From: RECG01 sp964444805 | GTDB lineage: Bacteria; Bacillota_I; Bacilli_A; Acholeplasmatales; Acholeplasmataceae | NCBI GenBank assembly: GCA_964444805.1 | Contig: CAYUIK010000048.1 | Location: forward strand, 1-47,835 | Direction: 5' to 3' | Length of the DNA: 47,835 bases | Shown here: piece after piece, positions 33,410 through 41,997 of the stretch | How positions within the stretch are numbered: the first letter of the stretch is position 1 | Layout of the letters: the number at the start of each line of letters is the position of its first letter | Position numbers and translations under genes: made by a program | The notes under the pieces: generated by a model | Told to the model about the DNA's origin: nothing | What the model saw: only the letters and a program-made list of their open reading frames with translations | Databases searched by the model: none

Positions 33410-34497
33410 AAACGATCAAAGTCATGCTCATGATTGTTCTGAGCCTTATTTTCGCCGCTTTTCTTTTTGTCATCGGTCTGACGATCTTCGAGTATCGTCC
33501 CGCAGATGAAATCGTCCTCGAGATCAATAATCCGCAGGATTCTGTTGTTCCGATCGGCGCCGATCTTACGTTCATGACGTTTAATATCGGTTATGCCGGG
33601 CTGGGGAAAGACGAGGATTTCGTCATGGACGGCGGAACGAAGGGGCGTCCGGATAGCGAGGACGACGTCGCCGACTATTTTGCCGGAATCAAGTCGTTGC
33701 TCGAAGAACATCCGGCGGATTTCTATTTGTTGCAGGAAGTCGATCAGAACTCGCGGAGGAGTTATTTCGTCGATCAGGTCGAAGGCATACATGAAACGCT
33801 CGATCAACACGCCTATTCGTTCGCCTATAATTTTAAAGCACTGTTCGTTCCCTTTCCGGTTTCCTTGACCGACTATATCGGTTTCGTCGAAAGCGGACTA
33901 TTAACGCACTCGACCTACCGAATTGAACGGGCGACGAGATATCAGTTTCCGGGAAGTTTTTCTTGGCCGCTGCGCGTTGCCAATCTAAAACGTGCGATGG
34001 TCGTCACGGAAATACCGGTTGAGGGTAAAGACGAATCGCTTGTCGTCGTCAACCTTCATTTATCCGCCTATGATGGCGACGGATCCATCCGTGAACAGGA
34101 AATGAGCTTTTTAAAAGATTTCTTGATCGAACAAAATACACGCGGTAACTACGTCGTCGTTGGTGGCGATTTCAACCAGACGTTTCCGGAAGCGGTCGAT
34201 CTTTTCGAGACGTTCACAGAGGATTTTATCGCCTATCCGATCGCTGACGATTTCTTGCCGGAGGGCTTTCGATTCGCTCACGATCTTTCGACACCGACCT
34301 GTCGTCTGCTCGACCGACCCTATGATGCAAGTGCCGACGATCATCAATACTATCTCATCGATGGGTTCATCGTCTCGAACAATCTAACGATCGTTCCAAG
34401 TCTATCCGAGGAAGAAGCGAAAGCCGTGACGATCGATCACGGATTCGCCTATAGCGACCATAACCCCGTATTTCTTACCGTCCAATTGAACGGTTAA
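33406..34497 (+). CDS. Membrane-anchored EEP-family phosphohydrolase
   Basis: A 363-residue endonuclease/exonuclease/phosphatase-fold protein with one N-terminal membrane helix (about 6-28). Family motifs are FMTFNIG (Asn), LLQEVDQ (metal-binding Glu), VVNLHLSA (His), VVGGDFNQTF (Asp, Asn) and a final YSDHNPVFL (Asp-His catalytic pair). All catalytic residues are present, so it should be an active metal-dependent phosphodiesterase or phosphatase. Its substrate (nucleic acid, phosphoinositide or sphingomyelin type) cannot be told. It overlaps tnaA by 4 bases (ATGA) although no functional link is obvious. Confidence 0.86.
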   Translation: MKTIKVMLMIVLSLIFAAFLFVIGLTIFEYRPADEIVLEINNPQDSVVPIGADLTFMTFNIGYAGLGKDEDFVMDGGTKGRPDSEDDVADYFAGIKSLLEEHPADFYLLQEVDQNSRRSYFVDQVEGIHETLDQHAYSFAYNFKALFVPFPVSLTDYIGFVESGLLTHSTYRIERATRYQFPGSFSWPLRVANLKRAMVVTEIPVEGKDESLVVVNLHLSAYDGDGSIREQEMSFLKDFLIEQNTRGNYVVVGGDFNQTFPEAVDLFETFTEDFIAYPIADDFLPEGFRFAHDLSTPTCRLLDRPYDASADDHQYYLIDGFIVSNNLTIVPSLSEEEAKAVTIDHGFAYSDHNPVFLTVQLNG

Positions 34498-34521
34498 TTT
34501 TAATAAAGTGAGGTAGATGCC

Positions 34522-36333
34522 TTGAAAAAGCTTAAAGCACGTCTGGCTAAAGCCAAGAGCAAGATTAGCATCAGGACGTATAAGCAACCGCTCATGTTCG
34601 TGATCGGGATCATGGTTCTGATCAATCTTGTCATTCTCGTGGTCGCTGCGCTGATCGCCGTTGTCATCGATGACGGTTTCGACAACTGGATCGACGCGTT
34701 TGCTAACGGTAGTTTGAAATGGATGCTGACGCCGAACGCAATTTTGGAAATCGAACATCCGGAAACGCTCTTTCTCGCTGTCGTCGTTTTAATCATCGGG
34801 ATCGTGCTTTTTTCCGGAACGATCATCGCGCTGACAACGAACGCGATCAAGGATTACTTCGAAAAGAAAAAATCCGGTTCAGGTAAGATTCACCTCGACC
34901 AGCATATCGTCATTCTTAACTGGAACAATAAAGTTCCCGAGCTCGTTTCCGATCTCATCTACGTCGACGACAAGGACGTGACCGTCATGATCCTAGCTGA
35001 TATCGATAAGTTTTATGCGGAAAGGCAAATCGTTAACGCTCTGAAGAAAGAGGATCGTGAAGCCATAAAACACTTAAACGTGCTCGTGAAACGCGGTGAC
35101 CCGATGCTCCATCAGAACTTAGCGGACATCACGATCGACAAAGCGCAATCGATCATCATCATGAATCCGGAATCCCACGACCTCGTTCTAGGTGACATGT
35201 CGAAAAGTGACCTTTCTGTCATCAAGGTGATTCTCGCCCTAGGACCGATCGACTTCATCTATGAACCGCCGATCGTCGTCGAGATCAAGCACTATGAAAC
35301 TAAAAAGAAGATCGAAATACTTAGCAATAAAGTCCAATCCCTCTATGAACACATGATTCTACCGGTTTGTTTCGACAAGCGTCTCGGTCAGATCATCGCC
35401 CAGACCTTGATCGATCACCGCATGGAAGACATCTACCTTTCGCTTTTTTCCTTTGACGGATCCGAGGTCTATTATTTGCCACAAACGAGTTTCAAAACGT
35501 GTATCGATCATCATTCACACGCGATTCCGCTGGCGCGTCATGGCGATGGACTTTTCGTGCTTTCGCTTACCGATCAGAGCAAGCGTCTGCAAACCGAACA
35601 CGCATTTGAACCGATCAAACTCAACGTCAAGCCGATCGATGAGAGCGTCGAACTATCGGTCTACATCATCGGTAAAAACAATAAACTACAGTTTATTCTT
35701 GATTCGTTTACGAGCTATCAGCACATTCACAAGAGTTCGTTTAAGGCCCAATGGATCGACGACAAGGATATCAGACAACTTACCGCCAAGCTCAATGAGA
35801 GTCACGAGCGCGCGGCAATCCTGCTTTTAAGCGACGAGAATCAGGATAGCGATGCGCTCGATGCGAATGTCATTAACAATCTGATCTATTTTGAAGGAAA
35901 CCTCGAGAACCCTCATGCCAATGTCATCTGCGAACTTCTCGATCCGACGAATGACCCCATCGTCAGAGGGTTCAACGTCAAGAACACGATCATTTCGAAT
36001 AAGATCATATCCCTATTGATCAGCAAGCTCGCACTCTTTAAGGAGACCGCGGCATTCTACGAGGACCTCTTGACGATCGAAGCGAATGAAGCGGGTACGG
36101 ATGACCAGGCGATTACCATTAAGTCCGCCCACGAAATCATCGATCACGCTTTTCCGATTGTCTTCAAATCGAAAAAACAGCTGATCCAATCGATCGATCA
36201 CGCTTTTGACCACGTTTTCGCGATTCTCGGCTATTATCATGACGAGAAACTCGTCATCCTTGAGGGTGACTTGCACGTAGAAAACGATGTTTCGATTGAA
36301 AGCGATGATGCATTGATACTCATGAGAATATGA
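34522..36333 (+). CDS. CASTOR/POLLUX-like ion channel protein with RCK-type domains
   Basis: A 603-residue protein starting at TTG 34522 behind GAGGTAG. Two hydrophobic helices (about 24-50 and 85-112) enclose a short segment with WMLTPNAILEIEHPETL. Beyond them is a long cytoplasmic part with RCK/TrkA-N-like alpha/beta repeats, beginning HIVILNWNNKVPELVSDL (about 130). This arrangement matches bacterial relatives of the plant nuclear channels CASTOR/POLLUX and SYM8, which have few helices and RCK gating domains. The classic TVGYG potassium filter is absent, so ion selectivity is open. It is followed 16 bases later by pgpA. Confidence 0.8.
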   Translation: MKKLKARLAKAKSKISIRTYKQPLMFVIGIMVLINLVILVVAALIAVVIDDGFDNWIDAFANGSLKWMLTPNAILEIEHPETLFLAVVVLIIGIVLFSGTIIALTTNAIKDYFEKKKSGSGKIHLDQHIVILNWNNKVPELVSDLIYVDDKDVTVMILADIDKFYAERQIVNALKKEDREAIKHLNVLVKRGDPMLHQNLADITIDKAQSIIIMNPESHDLVLGDMSKSDLSVIKVILALGPIDFIYEPPIVVEIKHYETKKKIEILSNKVQSLYEHMILPVCFDKRLGQIIAQTLIDHRMEDIYLSLFSFDGSEVYYLPQTSFKTCIDHHSHAIPLARHGDGLFVLSLTDQSKRLQTEHAFEPIKLNVKPIDESVELSVYIIGKNNKLQFILDSFTSYQHIHKSSFKAQWIDDKDIRQLTAKLNESHERAAILLLSDENQDSDALDANVINNLIYFEGNLENPHANVICELLDPTNDPIVRGFNVKNTIISNKIISLLISKLALFKETAAFYEDLLTIEANEAGTDDQAITIKSAHEIIDHAFPIVFKSKKQLIQSIDHAFDHVFAILGYYHDEKLVILEGDLHVENDVSIESDDALILMRI

Positions 36334-36349
36334 CAAGGGAGTCGAGTTG

Positions 36350-36868
36350 ATGAAAACGAACAAGGATACTGAAAACCGATTGAATGACACGAAACAATAT
36401 GAGACCATCGTCGAACGACTCCGTATGCGCGGAGTCGATCTCGATGCGATCGCTCAGATCACATACGATCTGCAAAAGCAATACGTGCCCGAACTCTCGA
36501 TCGAATTGTGCCTCGAACACGTCAACAAGGTCGTCATGAAAAGAGAAGTTCAACATGCCATACTAACCGGTCTCGAGCTCGATATGCTCGCGGAAAAGCA
36601 TTTGATTTCGGAGCCGCTTGCGACGATGCTCCTCGAAGATCACGGCCTCTATGGCGTTGACGAGGTGCTCGCACTCGCGATCGTCAATGTCTACGGCTCG
36701 ATTGGATTGACGAATTTCGGATATGTCGACAAGTCGAAACTCGGAATCATTAAAAAGCTCGATGACTTGGGCAAGGCCCCCGATGTCTGCCACACTTTTT
36801 TAGACGATATCGTCGGTGCGATTGCCGCTGCAGCAGCGAGTTCCATCGCCCATCGCTACGCCTACTGA
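36350..36868 (+). CDS. pgpA: Phosphatidylglycerophosphatase A family protein (YutG type)
   Basis: A 172-residue PgpA-family protein without obvious membrane helices, like Bacillus YutG. The conserved motifs are GSIGLTNFGYVDKSKLGII (about 116-134) and the C-terminal CHTFLDDIVGAIAAAAASS, which carries the paired Asp residues thought to be catalytic. The presumed role is removal of phosphate from phosphatidylglycerophosphate or a related substrate. AAGGGAG precedes ATG 36350; a TTG 3 bases earlier is possible. It lies in an operon-like run between the channel gene and an alpha/beta hydrolase gene one base downstream. Confidence 0.9.
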   Translation: MKTNKDTENRLNDTKQYETIVERLRMRGVDLDAIAQITYDLQKQYVPELSIELCLEHVNKVVMKREVQHAILTGLELDMLAEKHLISEPLATMLLEDHGLYGVDEVLALAIVNVYGSIGLTNFGYVDKSKLGIIKKLDDLGKAPDVCHTFLDDIVGAIAAAAASSIAHRYAY

Positions 36869-36869
36869 C

Positions 36870-37583
36870 ATGCGTCTTTGCAAACGAATCCTCGTCATTT
36901 TTGCAAGCATACTTCTCGTGATCGCGATTCTCGCATACATCTATCTCGAGCGTTCGACCTATGATGCAATCGGTGTTGACGAAGCCATGGCACGAGCAAT
37001 CAACGAAAAAAACTACGATCTTTTTCCGCATGCTGAGGCAAAAGCGAACCTCATCTTTTATCCGGGTGGACTCGTCGAACCCGAGGCTTACGCGATCTTT
37101 GCCTCCGAGTTGAGCGAAATCGGGCTTAATGTCTTTGTGATGCGCATGCCCTTCAATCTCGCCATTCTCAAGACCCAGGCAGCACAAGAGATCGAAGGGA
37201 TGAATGACCTTCCTTTCATTTTGGCTGGACATTCGCTTGGGGGTGCTTCCTTAAGCGTTTTTTTGGAAAAGAATGAAGGCTTTGCGGATTTTCTTATTCT
37301 ACTTGCATCCTATCCGACTCCTTCGAGCGACCTATCGAACTACGATCTATCCGTTCTCTCGATCTATGGAACCGAGGATGGCGTACTCAACAAAAAGACG
37401 CTTGAAGAGACAAAAGACCTTTTGCCGGATGACACGATTTACTATGAGATCGAAGGCGGAAATCACGCCTATTTCGGAAATTATGGTGAACAAAAGAAGG
37501 ATGGCACGGCGACGATCACACAAAAAGAACAGCGAGAAATCACGATCAGACAGATCGAAGATTTTCTTACCGTTCTTCGTTAA
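36870..37583 (+). CDS. Membrane-anchored alpha/beta hydrolase
   Basis: A 237-residue protein with an N-terminal membrane anchor (about 5-24) and an alpha/beta hydrolase domain. The nucleophile elbow AGHSLGGAS (Ser) is clear. An acidic residue in IYGTEDGV and the final GGNHAYFGNYGEQ (His) complete the triad. The NHAYFGNYG ending with DGTATI is typical of a subgroup of small bacterial hydrolases of unknown substrate. It starts one base after the pgpA stop, without a clear ribosome binding site, so translation is probably coupled. It ends at a terminator shared with the antiporter operon. Confidence 0.85.
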   Translation: MRLCKRILVIFASILLVIAILAYIYLERSTYDAIGVDEAMARAINEKNYDLFPHAEAKANLIFYPGGLVEPEAYAIFASELSEIGLNVFVMRMPFNLAILKTQAAQEIEGMNDLPFILAGHSLGGASLSVFLEKNEGFADFLILLASYPTPSSDLSNYDLSVLSIYGTEDGVLNKKTLEETKDLLPDDTIYYEIEGGNHAYFGNYGEQKKDGTATITQKEQREITIRQIEDFLTVLR

Positions 37584-37601
37584 TACGAACCATCAAGACC
37601 G

Positions 37602-37627
37602 AAAGAAAGCGATTGGCTTTCTTTTTT
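37602..37627 (+). terminator. Terminator after the alpha/beta hydrolase gene
   Basis: 9-bp stem AAAGAAAGC (37602-37610) / GCTTTCTTT (37616-37624) with loop GATTG, then T-rich sequence. It sits between two convergent operons. Confidence 0.82.
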
Positions 37628-39230
37628 ATATGAAAAGGAATAGCGATAGAAACAAGACATAGAGAATGAAGAGATAATTCGCGTTTTCAAACGTAATGTT
37701 GAACGCTCGCAGGCGCTTGATGACAACATAGTCCTTTTTGATTACGAAACGGTAGAAAAGATAACCGATCATAAAATAGACGAGGTATTCAAAGACGTTC
37801 ATGAAGTCGGTAACAGATACGTAGGAAAGATCGATGTGATAGAGGTAATCGGCCAAGGGAAGATAGAAAAGGCCGATGGCAAGACATAAAGCGCCCAGGA
37901 TGGTCATGCCGAGCATTTGCATGGTATTTCTCGTTTTGGCGATCATTTGTTTCGGACCGAACAGGATCATCGAAAACTTGATGAACGAGGTAATCGTGCC
38001 GAGATTGATCAACGTGAACAAAACCATTTTAACCGGATCTTCCTTAAACGCGTACTTGATCATCGTCTTAGAAACGAATCCGTTGAAAAAAGGAGCTCCA
38101 CTGATCGAGAGCATGGCGATGATTAGAAGCACCGATAACCAGGGCATCGTCTTGAAAAGACCATGGATCTGGTCATATCTCTTCGTCCGATAGGTCTTGA
38201 TGATGATGCCGGCACAAAGAAAGAGGAGTCCTTTGAACAAAGCATGATTAACGACGTGGAACAAACCGCCGAAATAGGAAAAAGCAACGATCGAAGACAA
38301 CCCCATGAGCATGATTCCAACCTGTGAGATCGTATGGTAGGCAAGGATCTGTTTGAGGTCCTTCTGAGTCAGGGCGAACGTGACGCCAACGAGCGCAGTT
38401 ATTACGCCGAGCCAAAAGAAAACGTCGTGCATCTCGTAGTTCGCGCGGGCGAACATCTCACGATTGACGCGGATGAAAAGGTAGAGCGCACCTTTGACGA
38501 TCAAGCCGGAGAGAAGCGCGGAAATCGTCGATTGCGCGACCCCATGCGCCCGTGGTAACCACGTGAAGATGGGGAAGAGCGCGGCCTTCACGCTAATTCC
38601 GCTCAGCATGAAGACATAGGCGAGTTTGACCGTATTGGTCGCACTGTGGAAAGCCATTTCCTCTTTCAATATTGCGATATTGATCGTGCCGTAAGCGTAA
38701 TAGATCAAGATGATCCCAATCAGGAAAAACATAGCTGCAACCGTATTTAAAAGCAAATAGTAAATTCCGGCACGAAAGGATTTGCCCGTTTTCTTGTAGA
38801 CGATCAAAATGGTTACGAGCACGGTCGTCAATTCAAGAAAGACGAAGAGATTGAAAAGGTCATTGGTCTGAAGAAGCGCGAGAAAGACGCCTTCGAGAAA
38901 CATGAGAAAAAAGATGAACTGGGTTTGTCCCTTATTCGTCTTGTACGTATAAAGGGTAATGACCGTCCACATGAGGATCGATAGACCGACAAATGTCAGT
39001 GAAAGGCTGTCATTGTAAAAACTGATGGCGAAACGCGCATCCAGACTTCCAAAGATGAGCATGGCGTCCTCTGGATGATCGTTGAGGTGCAGAACGTAGA
39101 GGATGAACAAAGCGATCTGTGCCAACTGAGCGACAAAGATGATCTTAACGGAACGTTCATCCTTGAAAAGATAGACGATCAGTGACGCGAGGATCGGCAA
39201 AAAAACGAATACGATAGGGACGTAGACCAT
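37626..39230 (-). CDS. mrpD: Mrp/Mbh-type cation:proton antiporter subunit D
   Basis: A 534-residue polytopic protein of the complex I ND2/4/5-like antiporter family, with about 14 helices. Conserved residues include the Glu in FVFLELTTVL, the lysine in LSGISVKAALFPIFTWLPRAH and QKDLKQILAYHTISQ. It is the single large antiporter-type subunit in this operon, corresponding to MrpD/MnhD or MbhH, and translocates protons or sodium. It begins one base after the mrpC stop and is the last gene of the seven-gene operon. Confidence 0.93.
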   Translation of the reverse strand: MVYVPIVFVFLPILASLIVYLFKDERSVKIIFVAQLAQIALFILYVLHLNDHPEDAMLIFGSLDARFAISFYNDSLSLTFVGLSILMWTVITLYTYKTNKGQTQFIFFLMFLEGVFLALLQTNDLFNLFVFLELTTVLVTILIVYKKTGKSFRAGIYYLLLNTVAAMFFLIGIILIYYAYGTINIAILKEEMAFHSATNTVKLAYVFMLSGISVKAALFPIFTWLPRAHGVAQSTISALLSGLIVKGALYLFIRVNREMFARANYEMHDVFFWLGVITALVGVTFALTQKDLKQILAYHTISQVGIMLMGLSSIVAFSYFGGLFHVVNHALFKGLLFLCAGIIIKTYRTKRYDQIHGLFKTMPWLSVLLIIAMLSISGAPFFNGFVSKTMIKYAFKEDPVKMVLFTLINLGTITSFIKFSMILFGPKQMIAKTRNTMQMLGMTILGALCLAIGLFYLPLADYLYHIDLSYVSVTDFMNVFEYLVYFMIGYLFYRFVIKKDYVVIKRLRAFNITFENANYLFILYVLFLSLFLFI

Positions 39231-39231
39231 G

Positions 39232-39561
39232 TCAATCCTCCTTGTTCAAGACGATCTTCCATTCGATGCTGCCATAATGATGAAAGATCTTAATGCAGAG
39301 CATGAGCGCGAGCGACGTGATCGTTGAACCGATGACGATCGTCGTGATCATGAGCGCCTGTGGGAGCGGATCGACGACATCGGCGTTTCCATCACTCAAG
39401 ATCGGAATGGCTCCGCCTTCGAGATTCCCGAGATTTAAAAATAACAAAATGATACCGGCTTCAATGATCGTCACGCAAAAGACGGATTTAATAATATTTT
39501 TGCTCGTTGCCAGACCGTAGATGCCGATCAGGATGACGATGAAGGTCAAAATCGGATTCAT
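39232..39561 (-). CDS. mrpC: Mrp/Mbh antiporter subunit C (NuoK-like)
   Basis: A 109-residue, three-helix protein of the NuoK/MnhC family. It includes VCVTIIEAGIILLFLNLG with the conserved membrane Glu, and PLPQALMITTIVIGSTITSLAL typical of MrpC. It overlaps the mrpB stop by one base (TAATG) and is followed one base later by mrpD. The loop between helices two and three (EGGAIPILSDGNADVVD) is standard. Confidence 0.93.
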   Translation of the reverse strand: MNPILTFIVILIGIYGLATSKNIIKSVFCVTIIEAGIILLFLNLGNLEGGAIPILSDGNADVVDPLPQALMITTIVIGSTITSLALMLCIKIFHHYGSIEWKIVLNKED

Positions 39562-40253
39562 TAGCGTCCCTCCTTAAGAAAAGCCGTGAAGATTGCGACG
39601 AGTCCGAGCGAAACTTTCGCGCCAATGATGACGTTTAGCAGCATGAGATAGATCGCCTTGATCTCGACGTTTTCATGTGTGATGAAGTTCGTGAACGGGC
39701 GACCGTCACGGGTGATGACGCTCAAAAGCGAGAGCGATACGAGTAAAATGAAAAGAAATTTTTCGATCGTCAAAATGACTTTTACGTCGATCGTCTTCGT
39801 GATGTCGATATAATACAGGATCAGAATTGCGGTCGCGACGATCGCACCCCCTTGGAAACCTCCACCGGGGGATAAGTGTCCGTTGATGATGACATAGAGG
39901 CCGAAGGCGAGCATGATCGGATAGAGTAATCGACTGAATGTAATGAAGAGTTCCGGTGTCTTGTATTTGTCAAGCATGAAATTGGCATTCTTTTCTTTGA
40001 TCGTATGTTTTGAGATCCACATCACGCCGGAAACGGCGATCAAGAGGATTCCCGCTTCGAAGAGACTGTCAAACAGGCGATAATCGAGATAGATCGCCGT
40101 CACGAAGTTTCGGCTTCCGGTTTCTTCGAAGACGTTCTCAGAGAAAAAGACTCTTCCGGCACTGTCGTAGATGATCATGAGGTCTTCCATGGACAGGACG
40201 AACAGGAGGAAAATCAAGGCGAGAAGCGGAACCAACAAGAGCTTTTTAGTCAA
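39561..40253 (-). CDS. mrpB: Mrp/Mbh antiporter subunit B with fused MbhE-like N-terminal part
   Basis: A 230-residue protein made of two parts. The first (about 1-95) contains NFVTAIYLDYRLFDSLFEAG, matching the very end of MrpA or the separate MbhE subunit. The second (about 105-230) is a MrpB/MnhB domain with NGHLSPGGGFQGGAI. The start codon is TTG 40253 preceded by AGGAAGGTGA and overlapping the upstream gene by 8 bases; a longer reading frame further upstream has no ribosome binding site. The fusion shows how the missing C-terminal part of MrpA is distributed in this operon. Confidence 0.88.
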   Translation of the reverse strand: MTKKLLLVPLLALIFLLFVLSMEDLMIIYDSAGRVFFSENVFEETGSRNFVTAIYLDYRLFDSLFEAGILLIAVSGVMWISKHTIKEKNANFMLDKYKTPELFITFSRLLYPIMLAFGLYVIINGHLSPGGGFQGGAIVATAILILYYIDITKTIDVKVILTIEKFLFILLVSLSLLSVITRDGRPFTNFITHENVEIKAIYLMLLNVIIGAKVSLGLVAIFTAFLKEGR

Positions 40254-40794
40254 GGCTATCACCTTCCTTGAGCGCGATGACGACGATCTGTTCATTGTCT
40301 TTGACGAGCTTTTCGAGTTTGGTCAGAAGGACACTGCTATGCTTTCCTTTCAGGATGTAGCGGTCGTTTTCGATGTCATGGGTAATGATCAAATCGACAT
40401 TGAGCTGACTGGTAAGCGTGGATTCATCGCCTTCGATGTCACAGCAGACATTTAATCGCAAATCATAGGTCAAAACGAAGTCGTTTAAAACATCGTAAAC
40501 ATCACCGACAAGGGACTGATTCGGATCGATAAAGCCGTGTAGTGAACGATCGAGAACGATGAATTCGCGTTGTCGGGAAATCGAAATGACGTAGATCAAA
40601 GGAATAATGGCGGAGCCGATCGCGACTTCGGCAATCGCGACATCGGGAGCCTTGTTAATCGCATAGAGGGTCGCGGCGATGAGAGAAAAAGTCGAAAAAA
40701 GGATGATAATCGTAAAGTTCTTTTCGTGCAAAACGATCGCTAAAGCGACGAGGATAAGAAGGATTTGCAGGATGAAAGGGATGAGGTCGCTCAT
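40246..40794 (-). CDS. MbhD-like (DUF4040) antiporter subunit with soluble C-terminal extension
   Basis: A 182-residue protein. Residues 1-95 form three helices with the DUF4040 signature AINKAPDVAIAEVAIGSAIIPLIYV, as in MbhD and the C-terminal part of MrpA. Residues 100-182 form an unusual soluble tail (LNVCCDIEGDES, then LIITHDIEND) of unknown function. It overlaps mrpG by 4 bases and mrpB by 8. Typical MrpA proteins (about 800 residues) have this domain attached to a large ND5-like part; no such part exists here. Confidence 0.85.
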   Translation of the reverse strand: MSDLIPFILQILLILVALAIVLHEKNFTIIILFSTFSLIAATLYAINKAPDVAIAEVAIGSAIIPLIYVISISRQREFIVLDRSLHGFIDPNQSLVGDVYDVLNDFVLTYDLRLNVCCDIEGDESTLTSQLNVDLIITHDIENDRYILKGKHSSVLLTKLEKLVKDNEQIVVIALKEGDSLD

Positions 40795-41093
40795 GTTCGA
40801 TCCCCCTTGCTCGATAGCGGTATGCCGGTTAAGTAAGCGGAACGGATATTGACGTGTGAACTGATCGGATTGGTAATCAACAAAAAGAGAATCAGGATCA
40901 AAAGACGGAGAATGAAGTCGAAACCGGTCGAAACGAACATGAGTGCGATCAGCACCAAAAAACTCGCGACGGTGTCGATGGTCGCGGAGGTTAGAATGCG
41001 CGTATACATGTTTTTCAAAGAGAAAATCGCGATCATACCGAATATTATGAAAAGCCAGGCGAGCACGAGAATCGCATACGTGAAATAGATCAT
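40791..41093 (-). CDS. mrpG: Mrp/Mbh antiporter subunit G
   Basis: A 100-residue, three-helix MrpG/MnhG family protein. The IFGMIAIFSLKNMYTRILTSA segment corresponds to the family's conserved GxxRLPDxYTRxHAA region, and PISSHVNIRSAYLTGIP ends the protein as usual (SHxxxRAAYxxG). The start overlaps the mrpF stop by 4 bases and the end overlaps the MbhD-like gene by 4. Confidence 0.88.
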   Translation of the reverse strand: MIYFTYAILVLAWLFIIFGMIAIFSLKNMYTRILTSATIDTVASFLVLIALMFVSTGFDFILRLLILILFLLITNPISSHVNIRSAYLTGIPLSSKGDRT

Positions 41094-41365
41094 TTTTCTC
41101 GTCCTCCTGTCATGATGAACTTCGATAAAAGCGTCATCGTCAGGAAGCCGATGATGCCGTAGGAAATCGCGATATCGAGGAGGATGACGTTGTCTTCGAT
41201 CATCGCATAGATCGTCAAAAAGATGATGACTTTGGCCGAGATCAGATTGAGCATGAGAATCCGGTCCCAGATCGTCGGTCCTTTCAAAAGACGTATGAAC
41301 GAGGCGATTACGGCAAGAATTAAAATGGCGAGCGTAATATTGAGAAACAGATCAAGCGTTGTCAT
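41090..41365 (-). CDS. mrpF: Mrp/Mbh antiporter subunit F
   Basis: A 91-residue MrpF/MnhF family protein with three helices. LLKGPTIWDRILMLNLISAKVI (RxxxGPTxxDRxxAxN pattern of the family) is followed by DIAISYGIIGFLTMTLLSKFI. The gene overlaps mrpE by 14 bases and mrpG by 4, in the middle of a tightly coupled operon. Confidence 0.92.
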   Translation of the reverse strand: MTTLDLFLNITLAILILAVIASFIRLLKGPTIWDRILMLNLISAKVIIFLTIYAMIEDNVILLDIAISYGIIGFLTMTLLSKFIMTGGREK

Positions 41366-41855
41366 CTCGGTCCTCCGTCTTCAATAGGCGTTCGAACTTA
41401 TCGCGAATCGGTTTTTCGAGTGTTTTCAAATCCGTATTCGCTTTGGCAAGGGTCAAGACATAGATCTTGGGTCCGTCGATTTCTACGGTAATCGTACCCG
41501 GTGTCAACGTAATCGAATTGGCGACGATACCGACTTGGATCGGATCGACTAGGTCGAGTTCAATCGTAAGGATGACCGGTTCGTACTGTCGGGAAAGAAG
41601 ATTTCCGATGTAGACAAAAGACGATTTGAAGATCTCAAAAAAAAGAGCGAGCAAATAATATGGAAGTCTGAGAAGTCGAATGCCATGATAGCGAAAACCG
41701 TGCTCGTCATAGAGCACGTTGTTCGAAGCGATGGATACGATCAGGGAAACGAATAATCCGAAAAGGATCGTTTCGATCTTGAAATTTAAGTTGAGCAAGA
41801 ACCAGAAGACGAGGATGATGAGAAAGAAGATCAGGTGTTGTTTGAAGTGCTTCAT
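41352..41855 (-). CDS. mrpE: Mrp/Mbh antiporter subunit E
   Basis: A 167-residue MrpE/MnhE family protein. Two N-terminal helices (about 8-48) are followed by a further hydrophobic stretch and a soluble domain. The conserved motif VANSITLTPGTITVEIDGPKIYVL is in the soluble domain. It is the first gene of the operon; ATG 41855 is preceded by GGAGGGAG and a -10 element at 41885-41890. The gene order E-F-G-MbhD-(MbhE+B)-C-D matches the sodium/proton module of archaeal Mbh-type complexes. Confidence 0.92.
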   Translation of the reverse strand: MKHFKQHLIFFLIILVFWFLLNLNFKIETILFGLFVSLIVSIASNNVLYDEHGFRYHGIRLLRLPYYLLALFFEIFKSSFVYIGNLLSRQYEPVILTIELDLVDPIQVGIVANSITLTPGTITVEIDGPKIYVLTLAKANTDLKTLEKPIRDKFERLLKTEDRDDNA

Positions 41856-41884
41856 AGCTCCCTCCAGGCATTGTGATTACCAAG

Positions 41885-41890
41885 ATTATA
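41885..41890 (-). promoter_or_regulatory. -10 element of the antiporter operon
   Basis: Minus-strand TATAAT lies 30 bases before mrpE. The -35 region is weak (TGATTT at 17-base spacing). Confidence 0.55.
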
Positions 41891-41997
41891 CCATAAGTCA
41901 CGATAAAAAATCATCAATCAAATCCATAAAACCCGATGTAATGTTTTTAACAATCGGTGTTATACTTAAAGAAAACGAAGATGTAATGGAGTATGCC

